DNA of 64,000 nucleotides. Origin: Nocardiopsis sp. TSRI0078. Its GTDB lineage: Bacteria > Actinomycetota > Actinomycetes > Streptosporangiales > Streptosporangiaceae. The stretch's first letter is position 1; the number at the start of each line of letters is the position of its first letter. Positions 43,501-51,239 of this stretch are shown here, in pieces. The translations under genes were made by a program, and so were the position numbers. The notes under the pieces are model-generated. The model was not told where the DNA came from, did no database searches, and saw only the letters and a program-made list of their open reading frames with translations. The stretch lies in contig NZ_LWLB01000023.1 of the NCBI RefSeq assembly GCF_001905145.1, positions 62,001-126,000 of the forward strand. Reading direction: 5' to 3'.

Positions 43501-44184
43501 GTGTCACTGTACGGAGCCGCCAAAACCGTCATCGCGCCCGCCACCCGCGTGGTGTGGCCCCAGCGCGTGGAGGGCGTGCACAACGTCCCGGCGCACGGCC
43601 CGCTGATCCTGGCCGTCAACCACCTGGCGCTGATCGACCCGCTCTTCATCGGCGTGGCCTGTCCCCGGCCGGTGCGCTTCATCGCCAAGCAGGAGCTCTT
43701 CGACGAGGGGACCCTGCCCCGGCGCCTGTTCTCCCGCGCGCTGCGGGCCATCGGCCAGCTGTCGGTGGACCGGCGTCCGGGCCAGAGCGCCCAGGAGGCC
43801 ATGGACAACAGCCTGGCGGTGCTGGAGAGCGGCGAGGTGTTCGGGATCTTCCCCGAGGGCACGCGCTCGCCCGACGGCCGCCTCTACCGCGGCCAGACCG
43901 GGCTGGCCTGGCTCGCGCTGACCACGGGCGCCCCGGTGGTGCCGGTGGCGCTGGCCGGGACCGAGCGCATCCTGCCGCCCGGACGGAAGGTGCCCTCCCT
44001 CAACCGCGTGGGCGTGCGCTTCGGCGAGGCGGTGGACCTGTCGCCGTGGCGGGGCCGGGCCCACATGGCGCGTCCGCGCCGCGAGGCCACCGACGCCATC
44101 ATGGACGCCATCGCCAAGCTGTCCGGCCAGGAGCAGGTGCCCAGGTTCGCCGCCTCGGTCAAGGCCGAGCTCGACCAGGGATGA
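43501..44184 (+). CDS. plsC: 1-acyl-sn-glycerol-3-phosphate acyltransferase
   Basis: 227 residues. It acylates lysophosphatidic acid to phosphatidic acid at the inner face of the membrane. The acyltransferase motif NHLALID gives H41 and D46, and FPEGTRSPDG is the second block. A hydrophobic N-terminal region could insert in the membrane. GTG 43501 is the start. Its position gives no functional link to the cyclase-family gene; it is probably part of general phospholipid synthesis. Confidence 0.9.
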   Translation: MSLYGAAKTVIAPATRVVWPQRVEGVHNVPAHGPLILAVNHLALIDPLFIGVACPRPVRFIAKQELFDEGTLPRRLFSRALRAIGQLSVDRRPGQSAQEAMDNSLAVLESGEVFGIFPEGTRSPDGRLYRGQTGLAWLALTTGAPVVPVALAGTERILPPGRKVPSLNRVGVRFGEAVDLSPWRGRAHMARPRREATDAIMDAIAKLSGQEQVPRFAASVKAELDQG

Positions 44185-44439
44185 GGCCTCCCGGCGCCGG
44201 CGGCCGGCACACCCCCGCCTTCACCCGGTGACTTTCCCCACAGCCCGTTCGGAACTCATGTGCCGGTGACGCGGCGTTGACCCCTGTTTGAGGGCTCCTC
44301 CGGGACGCCCGCGAGGTGCCCCGGCCCCTCTCTGCCTGCGATGACCGCTCCCGAGGGACTCCGCAGCGTCGCGGCGGCACCTGGCACCACGAGTGGAATT
44401 CTCTACCTTTATAGTAGGGTTTCCCGGTGCCGACACCGG

Positions 44440-44458
44440 ATAGATTAGGCAAGCCTTA
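44440..44458 (+). promoter_or_regulatory. Iron box before the ferredoxin reductase gene
   Basis: ATAGATTAGGCAAGCCTTA matches 14 of 19 positions of TTAGGTTAGGCTAACCTAA and keeps the central TTAGGC. It lies 47 bp before the gene start and overlaps a TAGATT -10-like element. A TATAGT box at 44410-44415 is a further promoter candidate in the same gap, which otherwise holds no gene from 44185. Confidence 0.72.
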
Positions 44459-44504
44459 CCTTTTGATGGCGTCCGACTCTGGCGCGAAGACTTGGAGCTG
44501 TGCG

Positions 44505-45869
44505 ATGACGCGACCACTGCGAGTGGGAATCGTGGGTGCGGGCCCCGCGGGGATTTACGCCGCGGACCTGCTCACCAAGGACGAGACCCTGTCCGCGTGC
44601 GGCACGTCCGTCAGCATCGACATCCTCGACAAGCTGCCCTCCCCCTACGGGCTGGTCCGCTACGGCGTCGCCCCGGACCACCCCCGGATCAAGCAGATCC
44701 AGGGGGCGCTGCACAAGATCCTGGACAAGCCGGAGGTCACCTTCTACGGCAACGTCGAGTACGGCGTGGACCTCAAGCTGGAGGACCTGCGCCACCACTA
44801 CGACGCGGTCGTCTTCGCCACCGGCAGCGACCGCGACCGGCCCCTGGACATCCCGGGCATCGACCTGCCCGGCAGCCACGGCGCCGCCGACTTCGTCTTC
44901 TGGTACGACTCCCACCCCGACGTCTCGCCGTCCTGGCACGTCGAGGGCACCAGCGTCGCCGTGATCGGCGCGGGCAACGTCGCCGTCGACGTGGCGCGCA
45001 TCCTCGCCAAGAGCGCGGACGACCTGATGGACACCGACATCACCGACAACGTGTACGAGGGTCTGCGCGCCAAGCAGATCACCGACGTGCACGTCTTCGC
45101 CCGCCGCGGCATCGCCCAGTGCAAGGCCACTCCGATGGAGCTGCGCGAACTGGACAAGCAGCCCGGCGTCGAGGTCATCGTCTACCCCGAGGACTTCGAC
45201 ATGGACGAGGGCAGCCTGCAGGCCTGCGATGAGTCCAACCAGGTCAAGACCAACGTCAAGATCCTGCAGAACTGGGCGATCCGCGACGAGCGCGGCGACG
45301 AGCGCCGCCTGCACCTGCACTTCCTGCACAGCCCCGTGGCCGTGCTCGGCGAGGACCGGGTCACGGGCTTTCGGACCGAGCGCATGGAGCTGACCGGCGA
45401 CGGCAACGTCAGGGGGACCGGCGAGTACGTCGACCACGAGGTGCAGGCCGTCTACCGCGCCATCGGCTACCTGGGATCGCCCCTGGCCGACCTGCCCTTC
45501 GACGAGGAGCGCGGCGTCGTCCCCAACGCCGAGGGCCGGGTCCTGGACCTGGACGAGAAGCCGATCGACGGCGTGTACGCCACCGGGTGGATCAAGCGCG
45601 GTCCCGTCGGCCTCATCGGCCACACCAAGGGCGACGCCCTGGAGACGGTCACCAACCTGGTGGCCGACCGCGAGTCCTTCACCCCCGCCGCCGAGCCCGA
45701 CCCCGTCGCCTTCCGCGCCCTGCTGGAGGAGCGCGGCGTGCGCTACACCACCTGGGAGGGCTGGCAGCGGATCGAGGCCAGGGAGGAGGAGCTGGGCGCC
45801 GAGCGCGGACGCAAGCGCCTGAAGCTGCTCTCCCGCGAGGAACAGACCAGCGTCGCACGCCAGGAGTAG
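44505..45869 (+). CDS. fprA: Ferredoxin-NADP reductase, FprA-type (adrenodoxin-reductase-like)
   Basis: 454 residues. The N-terminus has the FAD loop GIVGAGPAGIYAADLL; KLPSPYGLVRYGVAPDHP is the family signature of mitochondrial-type reductases; VIGAGNVAVDVARIL is the NADP site and YATGWIKRGPVGLIGHTKGDA the C-terminal FAD segment. It moves electrons between NADPH and ferredoxin. The mycobacterial FprA counterpart is of similar size. ATG 44505 has GGAG upstream; a GTG at 44427 is earlier but lies before the iron box. The iron box suggests induction in iron starvation. Confidence 0.92.
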   Translation: MTRPLRVGIVGAGPAGIYAADLLTKDETLSACGTSVSIDILDKLPSPYGLVRYGVAPDHPRIKQIQGALHKILDKPEVTFYGNVEYGVDLKLEDLRHHYDAVVFATGSDRDRPLDIPGIDLPGSHGAADFVFWYDSHPDVSPSWHVEGTSVAVIGAGNVAVDVARILAKSADDLMDTDITDNVYEGLRAKQITDVHVFARRGIAQCKATPMELRELDKQPGVEVIVYPEDFDMDEGSLQACDESNQVKTNVKILQNWAIRDERGDERRLHLHFLHSPVAVLGEDRVTGFRTERMELTGDGNVRGTGEYVDHEVQAVYRAIGYLGSPLADLPFDEERGVVPNAEGRVLDLDEKPIDGVYATGWIKRGPVGLIGHTKGDALETVTNLVADRESFTPAAEPDPVAFRALLEERGVRYTTWEGWQRIEAREEELGAERGRKRLKLLSREEQTSVARQE

Positions 45870-45890
45870 TCTCCGGCGCGCGTGCTCCCC

Positions 45891-45922
45891 GGCCGGTCCC
45901 GCACCCCTCTGCGGGATCGGCC
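45891..45922 (+). terminator. Hairpin terminator after fprA
   Basis: 13-bp stem (45891-45903 with 45910-45922, one G-T pair) and a 6-nt loop, 22 bp after the stop codon. Confidence 0.65.
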
Positions 45923-46011
45923 ACCCCTTCCCCGCTTCCGCCCCCTCCCACCGTGAGATTGCGCATGCGCCTCATCCCCGGGTAGCGGAACAACGGCTCT
46001 TCCCGATGGGT

Positions 46012-46207
46012 TAGAGTCACTGTTGGTCGGTGTGGTAGCAAGTGTCCCCCGGGCCTCAACTATTGCCTTCGCGGAATACCGCGTCCGGCCCCGCCCCCGG
46101 GTGGGTGACCGTACGGTCAGGAGCCCCGTTGTGCCCCGCGCCGAGAGGCGACCGCCATGCCGACCCTCATCCTCGTGCCCCGCTCCCACCGAGGTGGGAG
46201 CGGGGCA
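46012..46207 (+). promoter_or_regulatory. Promoter and leader of the penicillin-binding protein gene
   Basis: TAGAGT at 46012-46017 resembles a -10 element. Between it and the GTG at 46248 lies a perfect 15-bp hairpin (46176-46190 with 46193-46207, 2-nt loop). The leader of about 230 nt could carry an attenuator, though no ligand-binding structure is recognised. A short ATG frame (MPTLILV) sits before the hairpin. Confidence 0.5.
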
Positions 46208-46247
46208 TCGTGGTATCTCCAGCAAACGCAGCGAAGGACGGTCAGGC

Positions 46248-48827
46248 GTGGACGAACGGTCCCCCCGGCAGCCGGATTCCTCCGGGCCGCCCGAAGAAAC
46301 GGACGAGAACCCGGCGCACGCCCCGCGCCCCGAGAACCCCTACCGCATCCCCCGTCGGCCACAGGGGGCACCTCCCACGGACCCCTTCGGCCCCGGTGGA
46401 CACCAGCCCCCGCGGCCGACGGATCCCGCGCCCCCGCCCGGGTCTGCGTTCGGTGCTCCTCCTGAGAGCCTCTCCCACGAACGGCCTGACGACGCGTGGG
46501 GCGCTCCCCCGCGCGAGGATTCCGCACCACACGCCTGGGCGGACCCGCGCCCGGAGGAACAGCCCGACGACGCGTGGGGCGCTCCCCCGCACGGAGGCTC
46601 CGCACCACACGCCTGGGCGGACCCGCGCCCGGAGCAACGGCCCGCCGCCTCCTGGAGCGGTCCGGAGGGCTCCGACGCCCCCGACCGCTCCTGGGACGCG
46701 CCCCGAAGCGGTGGTTCCCCCACCGACTCCTGGGACGCCCCCTCGGCTCCGGGACCGAACCGCCCCGAGGGCTGGGACACCCCCTATCCCTCGGCACAGG
46801 GACCCGCCGGCGGCTGGAGCGACCACGGCGGCGGGGCTCCCGGCGGTCCCGGTCCCGCCCACGACTCCTGGCAGGAGCCCTCCCCGACCGGGTACGAGGC
46901 ACCGTCGGGCCGTGACGGCTCCTGGGACGAGGACCCCTATCCCGGCGGGCCCGTCCACCACGGCGACACCCCCTATCCGGGAGGCCCGCCCGAGCCGGAG
47001 TACGAGGCCGCGGCGTCCGCGCCACGGTCCGGGCAGCGCCCCGCGGAGGGCTTCGAGTACCTCTACGGCGGCGCGTCCCCCGGCGGACCGGGCGGCCCCG
47101 GCCACCCCGACGGCCCCGACTACTCCGGAGCCGAGGGCTACGACCCTGCTCCCCCGCCGCCGCGCAGGTCGCGGCGCGGTCTGGTCATCGGCGTCGTCTC
47201 CGCCGTGGTGGTCCTGCTGCTCGTCGGCGGCGCCGCCTCCTGGTACGTCCTGACGATGCCCCGGCCCGAGGAGACCACCGCCGAGTACGAGGCCGCGTGG
47301 GAGGCGCAGGACTACGAGCGGCTGGCCGCGGTCACCACCGGCGGCGACGCCGCCTCGGTGCTCAGCGGAATCGACGCGGGACTGGGTATCGAGTCCCTCG
47401 ACGTGGAGGTCGGCGCGCCGAGCACCGAGGGAGGCGGCGGCAGCGCCTCCTACGAGGTCACGGTGAGCCTGACCAACGCCGGCGACTGGGGCTGGGAGGG
47501 CGAGCTTCCGCTGGTCCGCGAGGATGGCGAGTGGTGGGTGGACTTCTCCCCCGAGGTCGCCTACCCCGGCCTGGGCGAGGGCCAGGTCCTGGCCCGCACC
47601 GCCGTGTGGGGCGAGCGCGGACACATCCTCGCCGCCGACGGTACCCGGATCGACACCACCGACGTCTCCGGTTCGCTGCAGATGCTCGCGGGCTCCCTGG
47701 GCGAGGCCACCGAGGAGGACGTCGAGCGCCTCGGCCCGGCCTACAGCGTCGGCGACACCATCGGCGTCGGCGGGCTCCAGCGCACCTACGAGGAACGGCT
47801 GGCCGGTGAGGCCGCCACGACCATCGTGATGGCCGACGCGGCCGCGGCGGAGGACCCCGCCTCCCTGGAGGTCACCGAGGAGAACACGGTGGCCACCCTG
47901 GACGGCTCCGACGGCGAGGACATCACCACCAGCATCGACATGGCCGTCCAGGACGCGGCCTCCAACGCCATCATCGGCTCCGGCGACCCCGCCGGGATGG
48001 TGGCCCTGCGTCCCTCCACCGGGGAGATCCTGGCCGCGGTGAACGTGCCCGGCGGGATGAACCGGGCCTTCGAGGGCCAGTACGCCCCCGGGTCGACGTT
48101 CAAGGTCGTCTCCTACAGCGCCCTGCTGGACAACGGGGTGGGCGTGGACACCCCCATGAACTGCACCGAGGAGTACGACCCGGGCGGCTGGACCTTCACC
48201 AACGCGGGTGGCGCCGCCTACGGGGCCCAGTCGATGACCCAGGCGTTCGCGACCTCCTGCAACACGGCCCTGGTGCAGCAGGTCGTGGACCGGATCGACC
48301 CGGGCATCCTGCAGGCCAGCGCCGAGCAGTTCGGGATGAACGCGCCCCTGGACGTCGGCGTGCCCACGTTCGAGCCGTCGTTCCCGACGCCGGACGGCAA
48401 CGTCCTGCTGGGCGCGCAGAGCATCGGCCAGGGCCAGATCCTCACCTCGCCGCTGCACATGGCCACGGTGCCCGCAGCGGTCGCCGACGGTTCCTGGCGC
48501 CATCCCGTACTGGTGACCGACCCCGTGCGGGAGGGGATGCCCGAGCCCCGGCCGGTCACCCACGCCGACACGCTGCGGACGATGATGCGCGCGGTCGTCA
48601 CCGAGGGCACCGCCAAGGACCTGTCCTTCCAGGGCGAGGTGTACGGCAAGACGGGCACCGCCGAGTACGGCACCCCCGAGGACGCGGACGAGGACGGCAA
48701 CCTGCCCAGCCACGCCTGGATGATCGGCTTCAAGGGCGACGTGGCCTTCGCCGTGGTGGTCGAGGGCGGTGGGGGCGGTTCGTCCGTGGCCGGTCCGCTG
48801 GCCGTGAAGTTCGCCAACGCCCTCTGA
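46248..48827 (+). CDS. Penicillin-binding protein with MecA_N domain and long Pro-rich N-tail
   Basis: 859 residues, class B PBP. Residues 1-300 are Pro/Gly/Trp/Asp-rich cytoplasmic tail, then a membrane helix at about 311-333. An NTF2-like MecA_N domain begins at EYEAAWEAQDYERLAAV, then a dimerisation domain, then a transpeptidase domain with STFK (S616), SCN (S670) and KTGTAE (K801). It should cross-link peptidoglycan outside the membrane. The 300-residue tail is much longer than in most relatives and carries internal repeats. GTG 46248 follows GAAGGACGG. Confidence 0.92.
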   Translation: MDERSPRQPDSSGPPEETDENPAHAPRPENPYRIPRRPQGAPPTDPFGPGGHQPPRPTDPAPPPGSAFGAPPESLSHERPDDAWGAPPREDSAPHAWADPRPEEQPDDAWGAPPHGGSAPHAWADPRPEQRPAASWSGPEGSDAPDRSWDAPRSGGSPTDSWDAPSAPGPNRPEGWDTPYPSAQGPAGGWSDHGGGAPGGPGPAHDSWQEPSPTGYEAPSGRDGSWDEDPYPGGPVHHGDTPYPGGPPEPEYEAAASAPRSGQRPAEGFEYLYGGASPGGPGGPGHPDGPDYSGAEGYDPAPPPPRRSRRGLVIGVVSAVVVLLLVGGAASWYVLTMPRPEETTAEYEAAWEAQDYERLAAVTTGGDAASVLSGIDAGLGIESLDVEVGAPSTEGGGGSASYEVTVSLTNAGDWGWEGELPLVREDGEWWVDFSPEVAYPGLGEGQVLARTAVWGERGHILAADGTRIDTTDVSGSLQMLAGSLGEATEEDVERLGPAYSVGDTIGVGGLQRTYEERLAGEAATTIVMADAAAAEDPASLEVTEENTVATLDGSDGEDITTSIDMAVQDAASNAIIGSGDPAGMVALRPSTGEILAAVNVPGGMNRAFEGQYAPGSTFKVVSYSALLDNGVGVDTPMNCTEEYDPGGWTFTNAGGAAYGAQSMTQAFATSCNTALVQQVVDRIDPGILQASAEQFGMNAPLDVGVPTFEPSFPTPDGNVLLGAQSIGQGQILTSPLHMATVPAAVADGSWRHPVLVTDPVREGMPEPRPVTHADTLRTMMRAVVTEGTAKDLSFQGEVYGKTGTAEYGTPEDADEDGNLPSHAWMIGFKGDVAFAVVVEGGGGGSSVAGPLAVKFANAL
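46488..46643 (+). repeat. Tandem repeat inside the PBP tail, two 78-bp units
   Basis: Units 46488-46565 and 46566-46643 are nearly identical and encode DDAWGAPP..APHAWADPRPE twice. A shorter Ser-Trp-Asp repeat follows. It lies in the low-complexity cytoplasmic tail and is a likely site of length variation between strains. Confidence 0.85.
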
Positions 48828-48851
48828 CCTCCCGTCGGCTCCCGCCGACGT

Positions 48852-48888
48852 GAACGGCGCGTACCGGTTCCGCCGGTGCGCGCCGTTC
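48852..48888 (+). terminator. Hairpin terminator of the PBP gene
   Basis: 16-bp stem (48852-48867 with 48873-48888, one G-T pair) and a 5-nt loop, 25 bp after the PBP stop. Confidence 0.75.
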
Positions 48889-48990
48889 GTGTTCCCGTAC
48901 ATCCGCGAGGGCGCCTCGGGCGTCGGGTCCGCCGCGGCCGGGGGCGGCCCGGACCCTTCCCTGTTCGGAGCACATGCCCTTCCAGACCAG

Positions 48991-49060
48991 GGAAAATCGG
49001 ATCCAAAACGGCCAATTATTACTTTAAGCTATTGAGTTACTACTAAGAGTTAATACGTTC
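48991..49060 (+). promoter_or_regulatory. AT-rich promoter region before two small exported genes
   Basis: This 70-bp island is far lower in G/C than its surroundings and contains TTACTT followed 16 bp later by TACTAA, then TTAATACG. The start codon of the first exported protein is about 115 bp further. The sequence from 48889 to 49175 contains no gene. Confidence 0.5.
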
Positions 49061-49175
49061 GGTCTCGGGGCAGATGTACGAACGGCGCCAGGAGAACGGT
49101 TCCCTCCGGGGTCGAGATGGGGGGACCCGCGCCATCGGCCTGGCAGAGAGCCAGTCCGCCTCGAAAGGACACAGC

Positions 49176-49472
49176 ATGAACCGCAAGTCTCTCACCCGGC
49201 TCGCCTTCGCCGCCGTCGCCGTCCCGGCCCTCGCCTTCGGCGCTCCGGCCACGGCTCTGGCCGACAGCTTCTTCTCGGGTGGGTCCAACGCGGCGGGCCC
49301 CAAGGGCGCCGTGAGCTACGAAGTGAAGGCGGTCGCCTTCGACGGCCACCACGACAAGGACGAGGACGACGACAACGGCCACCACGACGGCGGTGCCTTC
49401 TTCAAGAAGAGCGCCTCCTGGGCCGGCCCCCACGGCGCCGGTATCCACAGCGTCGTCAGCGCTGCGCGCTAG
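49176..49472 (+). CDS. Small exported protein with an acidic His/Asp segment
   Basis: 98 residues. Sec signal peptide: basic MNRKS, hydrophobic AFAAVAVPALAFG, cleavage near ATALA-D. The mature part is about 69 residues with DGHHDKDEDDDNGHHDGG, a probable metal-binding stretch, followed by FFKKSASWAGPHGAG. The frame SFFSGGSNAAGPKGA resembles SFHSSFGAAGVEGA in the next gene, so the two are paralogues. AAAGGAC precedes ATG 49176. Function unknown. Confidence 0.8.
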   Translation: MNRKSLTRLAFAAVAVPALAFGAPATALADSFFSGGSNAAGPKGAVSYEVKAVAFDGHHDKDEDDDNGHHDGGAFFKKSASWAGPHGAGIHSVVSAAR

Positions 49473-49483
49473 AGATCGGTTCT

Positions 49484-49519
49484 GCCGGACGCGGCGGTCC
49501 GCGGACCGCCGCGTCCGGC
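49484..49519. terminator. 36-bp perfect palindrome, terminator or regulatory hairpin
   Basis: The 36 bases form a perfect palindrome: 17-bp arms (49484-49500 with 49503-49519) around a self-complementary GC. It starts 12 bp after the stop of the first exported gene and 33 bp before the second. It may end the first transcript, attenuate the second or protect the mRNA. No T-run follows. Confidence 0.75.
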
Positions 49520-49551
49520 GGGCGTGACCCGACCATTTCGAAGGAGAACCG

Positions 49552-49800
49552 ATGACTCCAAGACGACGAGCACTGTTCCTGACCGTCCTGGCGTCCGGCC
49601 TGGCCCTGGGTGCGCCCTCGGTCGCGGCCGCCGACGCGAGCTTCCACAGCAGTTTCGGCGCCGCCGGCGTCGAGGGAGCCACCATGACGGTGGTACACAG
49701 CCACGCGGACGAGGACGGGAAGGTCACCTACGAGTACGTGACCTACACGGCCTCCATGCACGGCGCCGCGGTGGACAGGACCACCAGCGCGGCGAAGTGA
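49552..49800 (+). CDS. Small exported protein, paralogue of the preceding gene
   Basis: 82 residues. MTPRRRA is basic, LFLTVLASGLALGAPSV hydrophobic, with cleavage near VAAA-D. The mature part is about 55 residues and has no Cys. TVVHSHADEDGKVTYEY echoes the His/Asp stretch of the preceding protein, and both end in SAAK/SAAR. AAGGAGAA precedes ATG 49552. A cell-surface or secreted peptide role is possible; I do not recognise the family. Confidence 0.8.
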   Translation: MTPRRRALFLTVLASGLALGAPSVAAADASFHSSFGAAGVEGATMTVVHSHADEDGKVTYEYVTYTASMHGAAVDRTTSAAK

Positions 49801-49895
49801 GTTCCTTTGCGGGCGGACGGCCTCCGGTCGTCCGCCCCTGGTATGCGCGGAGGCGTCGCGGCAGGCGGAGCCCCGCGTGCGGAAGGTGGAAGGAC

Positions 49896-50462
49896 ATGCG
49901 AAACCGGTGGGTGCGAGGCCCCGTCCTCGCGGGACTGGCGATGGCCCTGTGCTGCGCTGGTGTGACGGGGGCGGCCGACCCCTTCGGGGAGGGGGCCCCG
50001 CCGCCCGCCTCCGGGCCCGGTGGCGGCTGGCCGCCGCCCTGGGTCAGCGGCTCGGAGGCGGAGCAGGCCGAGCCCTGGCCCGAGGCCGAGGCCGAGGTCG
50101 TACGGCTGCTGAACACGAAGAGGGCCGAGGCCGGGTGCTCCGCGTTGGGCACCGACGAGGTGCTCGCCAAGGCGGCCCGTGAGCACAGCCAGGCCAGGGC
50201 CGGGGGAGGTTCGGCCACCGGCTCGCCGTTCCTCCACGAGGCCTCGGCCGGCGACCGTGCCCGCGACCTGGGATACGACCGCGTCGCGGGCGAGGTCGTG
50301 GCCAGGGGCTTCGAGACGCCCGAGGAGGCCGTGCGGGCCTGGACCAGCCACTCCGGGCACGACAAGGTGCTCATGAGGTGCTCCGCCAAGGAGGTCGGCG
50401 CGGGCGTCGTGCACGACGAGGACGGCCCCTTCTGGACCCTGGTCCTCGGCTACGGTTCCTGA
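49896..50462 (+). CDS. Secreted CAP-domain (SCP-like) protein
   Basis: 188 residues. A signal peptide ends near VTGAAD. A Pro-rich linker follows, then a CAP domain with LLNTKRAEAGCSAL, AAREHSQARA, FLHEASAGDRARDLGY and WTSHSGHDKVLM, the typical order of CAP motifs; two cysteines (about residues 110 and 165) can pair. The metal-binding-like His residues are present. CAP proteins are extracellular and of broad, mostly unknown, function. GGAAGGA precedes ATG 49896. Confidence 0.88.
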   Translation: MRNRWVRGPVLAGLAMALCCAGVTGAADPFGEGAPPPASGPGGGWPPPWVSGSEAEQAEPWPEAEAEVVRLLNTKRAEAGCSALGTDEVLAKAAREHSQARAGGGSATGSPFLHEASAGDRARDLGYDRVAGEVVARGFETPEEAVRAWTSHSGHDKVLMRCSAKEVGAGVVHDEDGPFWTLVLGYGS

Positions 50463-50508
50463 ACGCGTTCCCCGGCGGGCGGTGCGCCCGGTACCGATGG
50501 TGAACGCA

Positions 50509-50556
50509 CGACGGCGTGTGGCGCGCACCCGCACAGGTGCGCGTCACACGCCGTCG
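50509..50556. terminator. Bidirectional hairpin between convergent genes
   Basis: 21-bp stem (50509-50529 with 50536-50556, one G-T pair) around a 6-nt loop. It lies between the CAP-domain gene and the oppositely oriented DUF3040 gene. Confidence 0.75.
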
Positions 50557-50679
50557 CGTGTCGGAGCCCGGGGTGCCGCTCCGAAGGAGGCCCCCGGAGG
50601 ACCGTGGTCCCCCTGGATCAGGCCGACCGGGCCCACGGGCGCCCCTGCCGCGGCGAAGGTGCCCGCCGTACGACGGTGG

Positions 50680-51036
50680 TCAGGGCGCTTCGACTGGTTC
50701 CGTCCCGTTGGCTCCGGTGTTCGCCGGATCGGTGTCCAGAGGGTCCTCCTCCGGCACCGGGCCACCGGTGGTCTCCGACGTGCTGGCGGGCGCCGGCGCG
50801 GACGGTTGCGGTGTACTCGGGGTGAGCACGAACAGCAGCACCAGCAGGCTGGCCGTGACCGCCGCGATCAGGGCGCACGCCACCCACGGCCTCCAGCTGG
50901 CCAGGTTGGGATCCGCCGGCGCGTCGGGATCCTCGGATCCGAAGGACTCCATGCGTCCGGCAAGGTCCGGCTCCTCCTCGCTGAGCTGCCGCTCGATCTC
51001 CTCGAGGATCCTTCTCTCGTGCTCTCTCAGGGACAT
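50680..51036 (-). CDS. DUF3040 domain membrane protein
   Basis: 118 residues. The N-terminus MSLREHERRILEEIERQL is the DUF3040 signature of small actinobacterial membrane proteins. A single hydrophobic stretch (WVACALIAAVTASLLVLLFVL) is followed by a Pro/Thr/Ser tail. Usual DUF3040 proteins have two helices; this has one clear segment and a long tail. Function unknown. ATG 51036 has a nearby GAGG. Confidence 0.85.
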   Translation of the reverse strand: MSLREHERRILEEIERQLSEEEPDLAGRMESFGSEDPDAPADPNLASWRPWVACALIAAVTASLLVLLFVLTPSTPQPSAPAPASTSETTGGPVPEEDPLDTDPANTGANGTEPVEAP

Positions 51037-51239
51037 GGCACCCTCCTCGGCCGCTGGGGGAAGGACTCTTCGTCGCCAGGTTTCTACAGTCTCCCCAGCG
51101 TCAGGGTGAGATATCCAGATGTGCACAGGTTTTCCGTTACTGGTTTCAATATCTCTCACTGGGTAGATTTGTGTGCTTTTCTGCTGTCCGAGGCGGCCCG
51201 AGAGGAGGCGCGGGCCGTGTGCCGCGGGCGCCGCCGGGA

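Noticed and set aside
46161..46200. Start of a histidine phosphatase (MPTLILV) before the PBP gene
   Set aside because: The RHG motif does not follow; the frame runs into the hairpin and lacks further homology.
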